From Portulaca oleracea (lineage: Eukaryota > Streptophyta > Magnoliopsida > Caryophyllales > Portulacaceae): a stretch of DNA of 64,000 bases. Position 1 is the first letter of the stretch. Each line of letters starts with the position of its first letter. The translations under genes and the position numbers were made by a program. Positions 61,790 to 64,000 of this stretch are shown piece after piece. Location: contig CM055871.1 in the NCBI GenBank assembly GCA_029582165.1, forward strand, positions 30,765,802-30,829,801, in the 5' to 3' direction. The notes under the pieces are model-generated. The model saw nothing but the letters and a program-made list of their open reading frames with translations. It did not search any database and was not told where the DNA came from.

Positions 61790-63411
61790 CTTGTTTTAGA
61801 CTGTAGAAGTAACACACAACTGAAAACGCCACAAATATCATTGACACTTAGCACCCAGGAGAAGACTAGTATTTTATCACGTCAAGGAATAAAAAAAAAA
61901 AAAACACACAATGAACTATCAAGATAAAATATAAAACACAGATACAAATTGTTGGTTTAGGCATGACAACCAGAAGATAATACAGGCTAAGACCAGACAA
62001 ATTCCTTACAAGCTAAAGGAGGACCACTTGCTCACTCTTCTCGAAAGATGCTATAAAGAAAAAAAGGCTTTTCTCATACACATTTCTATACCAAAACTTA
62101 GCTCTCTTTTATCAACAATATCAACATTTTCATCTAACAGGTCATCTATTAATTTAGAGGGTATAATTATAAATATGAAATTTTGGTGGACAGAACAACT
62201 CTCATTTCATTTTCAATCCTACAGGGACACCAAATTACGAAACCTAGGAGAATCAGCAAGTAGAAGCAGACAAATAGCATCAAGACAGTGACAAATATAC
62301 GTACACCAAAACAACAGGAACTAAAGCAGTCCAACTTGAGGACAAGGGTATGTCACGGATGTGCACCCTAGGACCCAGTGTGATTGTATGTGACAAGTTT
62401 CACAAAACTATTACATACATCAGCTTGGTGTCGCTATACTTATAGGCATGCAATCTCCATACATTGAACTTAAGACAGCATGGTCAACATTAACCCAAGA
62501 GGCCTCTCCCCTCAAAACAGAGCTCATCAAAATTTATTAGTGGTCAGTTGGGCATAAATGCATACATTGCTCTTCATTTGTTATAATAAAGGCTCTAATT
62601 CAACCAATTCCAGTTCAGGTTCAATTTCAGTTGCACAAATTGGAGCACAGGTGCAATTCATATATCACCATGTAAATTTAACTCAGCAAATATAAGCCAA
62701 ATTTTCATTCGGAAACTTGTATCCTTAAGTTTTAAACAGAAACTAACAATTTTCAACAAAGTTCCATATCTTAAAGGTTTAAGGACCTTCAGGTAACATG
62801 TCAAGACAATATGTTGCATACCCTACCTCGATCATAAATTATACATAAATATCATTTTCAAACTTCTTCAGAAACAAGACTGACAAACTATAAAACTAAA
62901 TACCTGCAACAACACTGATCCCCTTCAAAAAGATTTCGGGCAAAGTGGATTCTTGCAACTTTTAAGAGGCATTAAAAAAATGAAATAAAATACACTCAAG
63001 TGGCATATTAGCATGCATGATACAGCAACTCCTCAGTAGGCACTAGACAACTAACATCATGATCTCATCAAATTTCTCACCGATTCGCATTTTATTTTTC
63101 TTAATTTAATAAGAGATATTCTATTTTCTAGTAAGAAAACGTGAAAAAACATGATCGGTTCATACGACAGCTCAAAATCCGCATAATCAAACAAGAACAA
63201 ATCCTAGTGTTAATTATCAAGAACTCTTTTCAAGCCGATGGAACTAAAATTGTTCCGATCAGCTCAAAATCAATCAACCTAAATACACGCAAGATCAAAA
63301 CTAACATGCTTAAATTCAATCAACTCAAGCATCAAGATCATAAAAATAAAAACAGACTGTTACTGGAATTGAGCAAAAAATTTGAAGAGAATCGAAGCAA
63401 AGGAAGTTTAC
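61790..63411 (-). other. Actin 4 leader: 11-nt 5' UTR piece and 1611-nt leader intron
   Basis: 5' UTR piece 61790-61800; intron 61801-63411 with acceptor TTCTACAG and donor GTAAAC. Position relative to the ATG is the same as in actins 1 and 2. The intron is T-rich on the coding strand and has no recognisable insertion. Confidence 0.85.
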
Positions 63412-63640
63412 CTTGAGAGCGAGAAGTGGGATTAGAGAGACAAGGGGGCGAGATGAACGGAATGGAAGAATGGAATTTATGCTGACACTTTTTGTGGGCT
63501 TAAGAGTATAAAGGGAGCCAAGGAAGGGGTGTGAGAAATGAAATGCAAATGAAATTGAAATTTATGGGCTGTTAATAGTAAAGACGGAAAATTAAATTTG
63601 AAATTTGAAAAAGGGAGGTTCCAGAAGCATCATGCTGAAT
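63412..63640 (-). promoter_or_regulatory. Actin 4 leader exon and promoter
   Basis: The leader exon ends at 63412 (CTCTCAAG before GTAAAC). A CTTTATAC box on the minus strand (63506-63513) suggests a start near 63480. Upstream there is only weak resemblance to the actin 1/2 promoters ('aaatgcaaatgaaattgaaat', 'gaaaattaaatttgaaattt'); the G-box block is not present in recognisable form. Confidence 0.55.
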
Positions 63641-64000
63641 TGGCGATTGACAGATTGAGAAACGTAGGGGTGGAGACACTGGAAGCTCTGAAAACACACA
63701 AAAAAAAAAAAGGAAAACGAAAAGAAAAAGAAAAGGCGGTCGAGGTGGACGAATCTAGCGAATGACGGTTGTCGGGAGGTGGAGACATTGATTTAAAGCA
63801 CCTTCAATGGTAATCTCGGCTATAGTTGGCAAATACTTCCTCCAAATAAAGTAATATTTTATTATATAAAAATATTATTATTAAATATTTAATAAAAAAT
63901 ATTATATAGGAGTATAATGTTATAAGGTCTTTTGATAAAATATTATATACTACCTTCGTCCCATATTGTTTGTCTATCCAATTATATTTAAACGTCTAAT
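63641..64000. other. Intergenic; possible Stowaway end at 63950
   Basis: Nothing coding. From 63950 'ctaccttcgtcccat' resembles a Stowaway left terminus, cut by the window edge. Confidence 0.35.

Overview
The window is nuclear DNA of a flowering plant, most likely a eudicot; I cannot name the species. The support is AT-rich sequence dense in plant transposon families (Ty1/copia and Ty3/gypsy remnants, L1-type LINEs, SINEs, Stowaway- and Harbinger-like MITEs) and spliceosomal genes with the classic plant actin layout: an untranslated leader exon, a leader intron ending about 11 to 22 nt before the ATG, and four coding exons of 60 (or 66), 394, 614 and 66 nt.

The only convincingly intact protein-coding genes are four actin genes, all on the minus strand, head to tail: actin 1 (21013-22418), actin 2 (39595-41000), actin 3 (43729-45719) and actin 4 (60375-61789). 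Their terminal and first coding exons are very short and had to be found by splice-site reading. Actins 1 and 2 lie in a segmental duplication (about 20325-23910 and 38879-42794) and encode the same 377-residue protein. Actin 3 is an old, divergent but open copy (379 residues). Actin 4 is a typical 377-residue plant actin.

The least expected structure concerns actin 3. Its acceptor-side leader intron is still recognisable next to the ATG, but no leader exon is nearby. A decayed copy of the actin 1/2 leader exon and promoter (donor, TATAAA and the upstream conserved block, in the right order) sits alone at 53.2-53.55 kb on the same strand. The simplest reading is one gene with a leader intron of about 7.5 kb, swollen by a SINE, nested MITEs and other insertions.

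Layout: 1-1.3 kb, internally deleted copia element; 3.2-3.9 kb, TRIM-like mini-LTR element with a matching solo LTR at 13.8 kb; 5.2-6.0 kb, LINE remnant; 6.7-8.0 kb, MITEs; 10.4-12.1 kb, a 1.7-kb element with 128-bp terminal inverted repeats and a transit-peptide-like ORF inside (Pack-MULE-like); 14.1-14.8 kb, gypsy gag; 15.7-17.3 kb, 5'-truncated LINE with a 14-bp target duplication; 17.4-17.95 kb, palindromic microsatellite; 18.7-20.1 kb, SINE/MITEs; 20.3-23.9 kb, actin 1; 23.9-36.5 kb, a nest of LTR retrotransposons; 37.2 kb, Harbinger MITE; 38.9-53.6 kb, actins 2 and 3; 56-57.2 kb, LINE; 58.4-59.5 kb, second long-TIR element; 60.4-63.6 kb, actin 4. No rRNA, functional tRNA, CRISPR or bacterial-type operon was seen.
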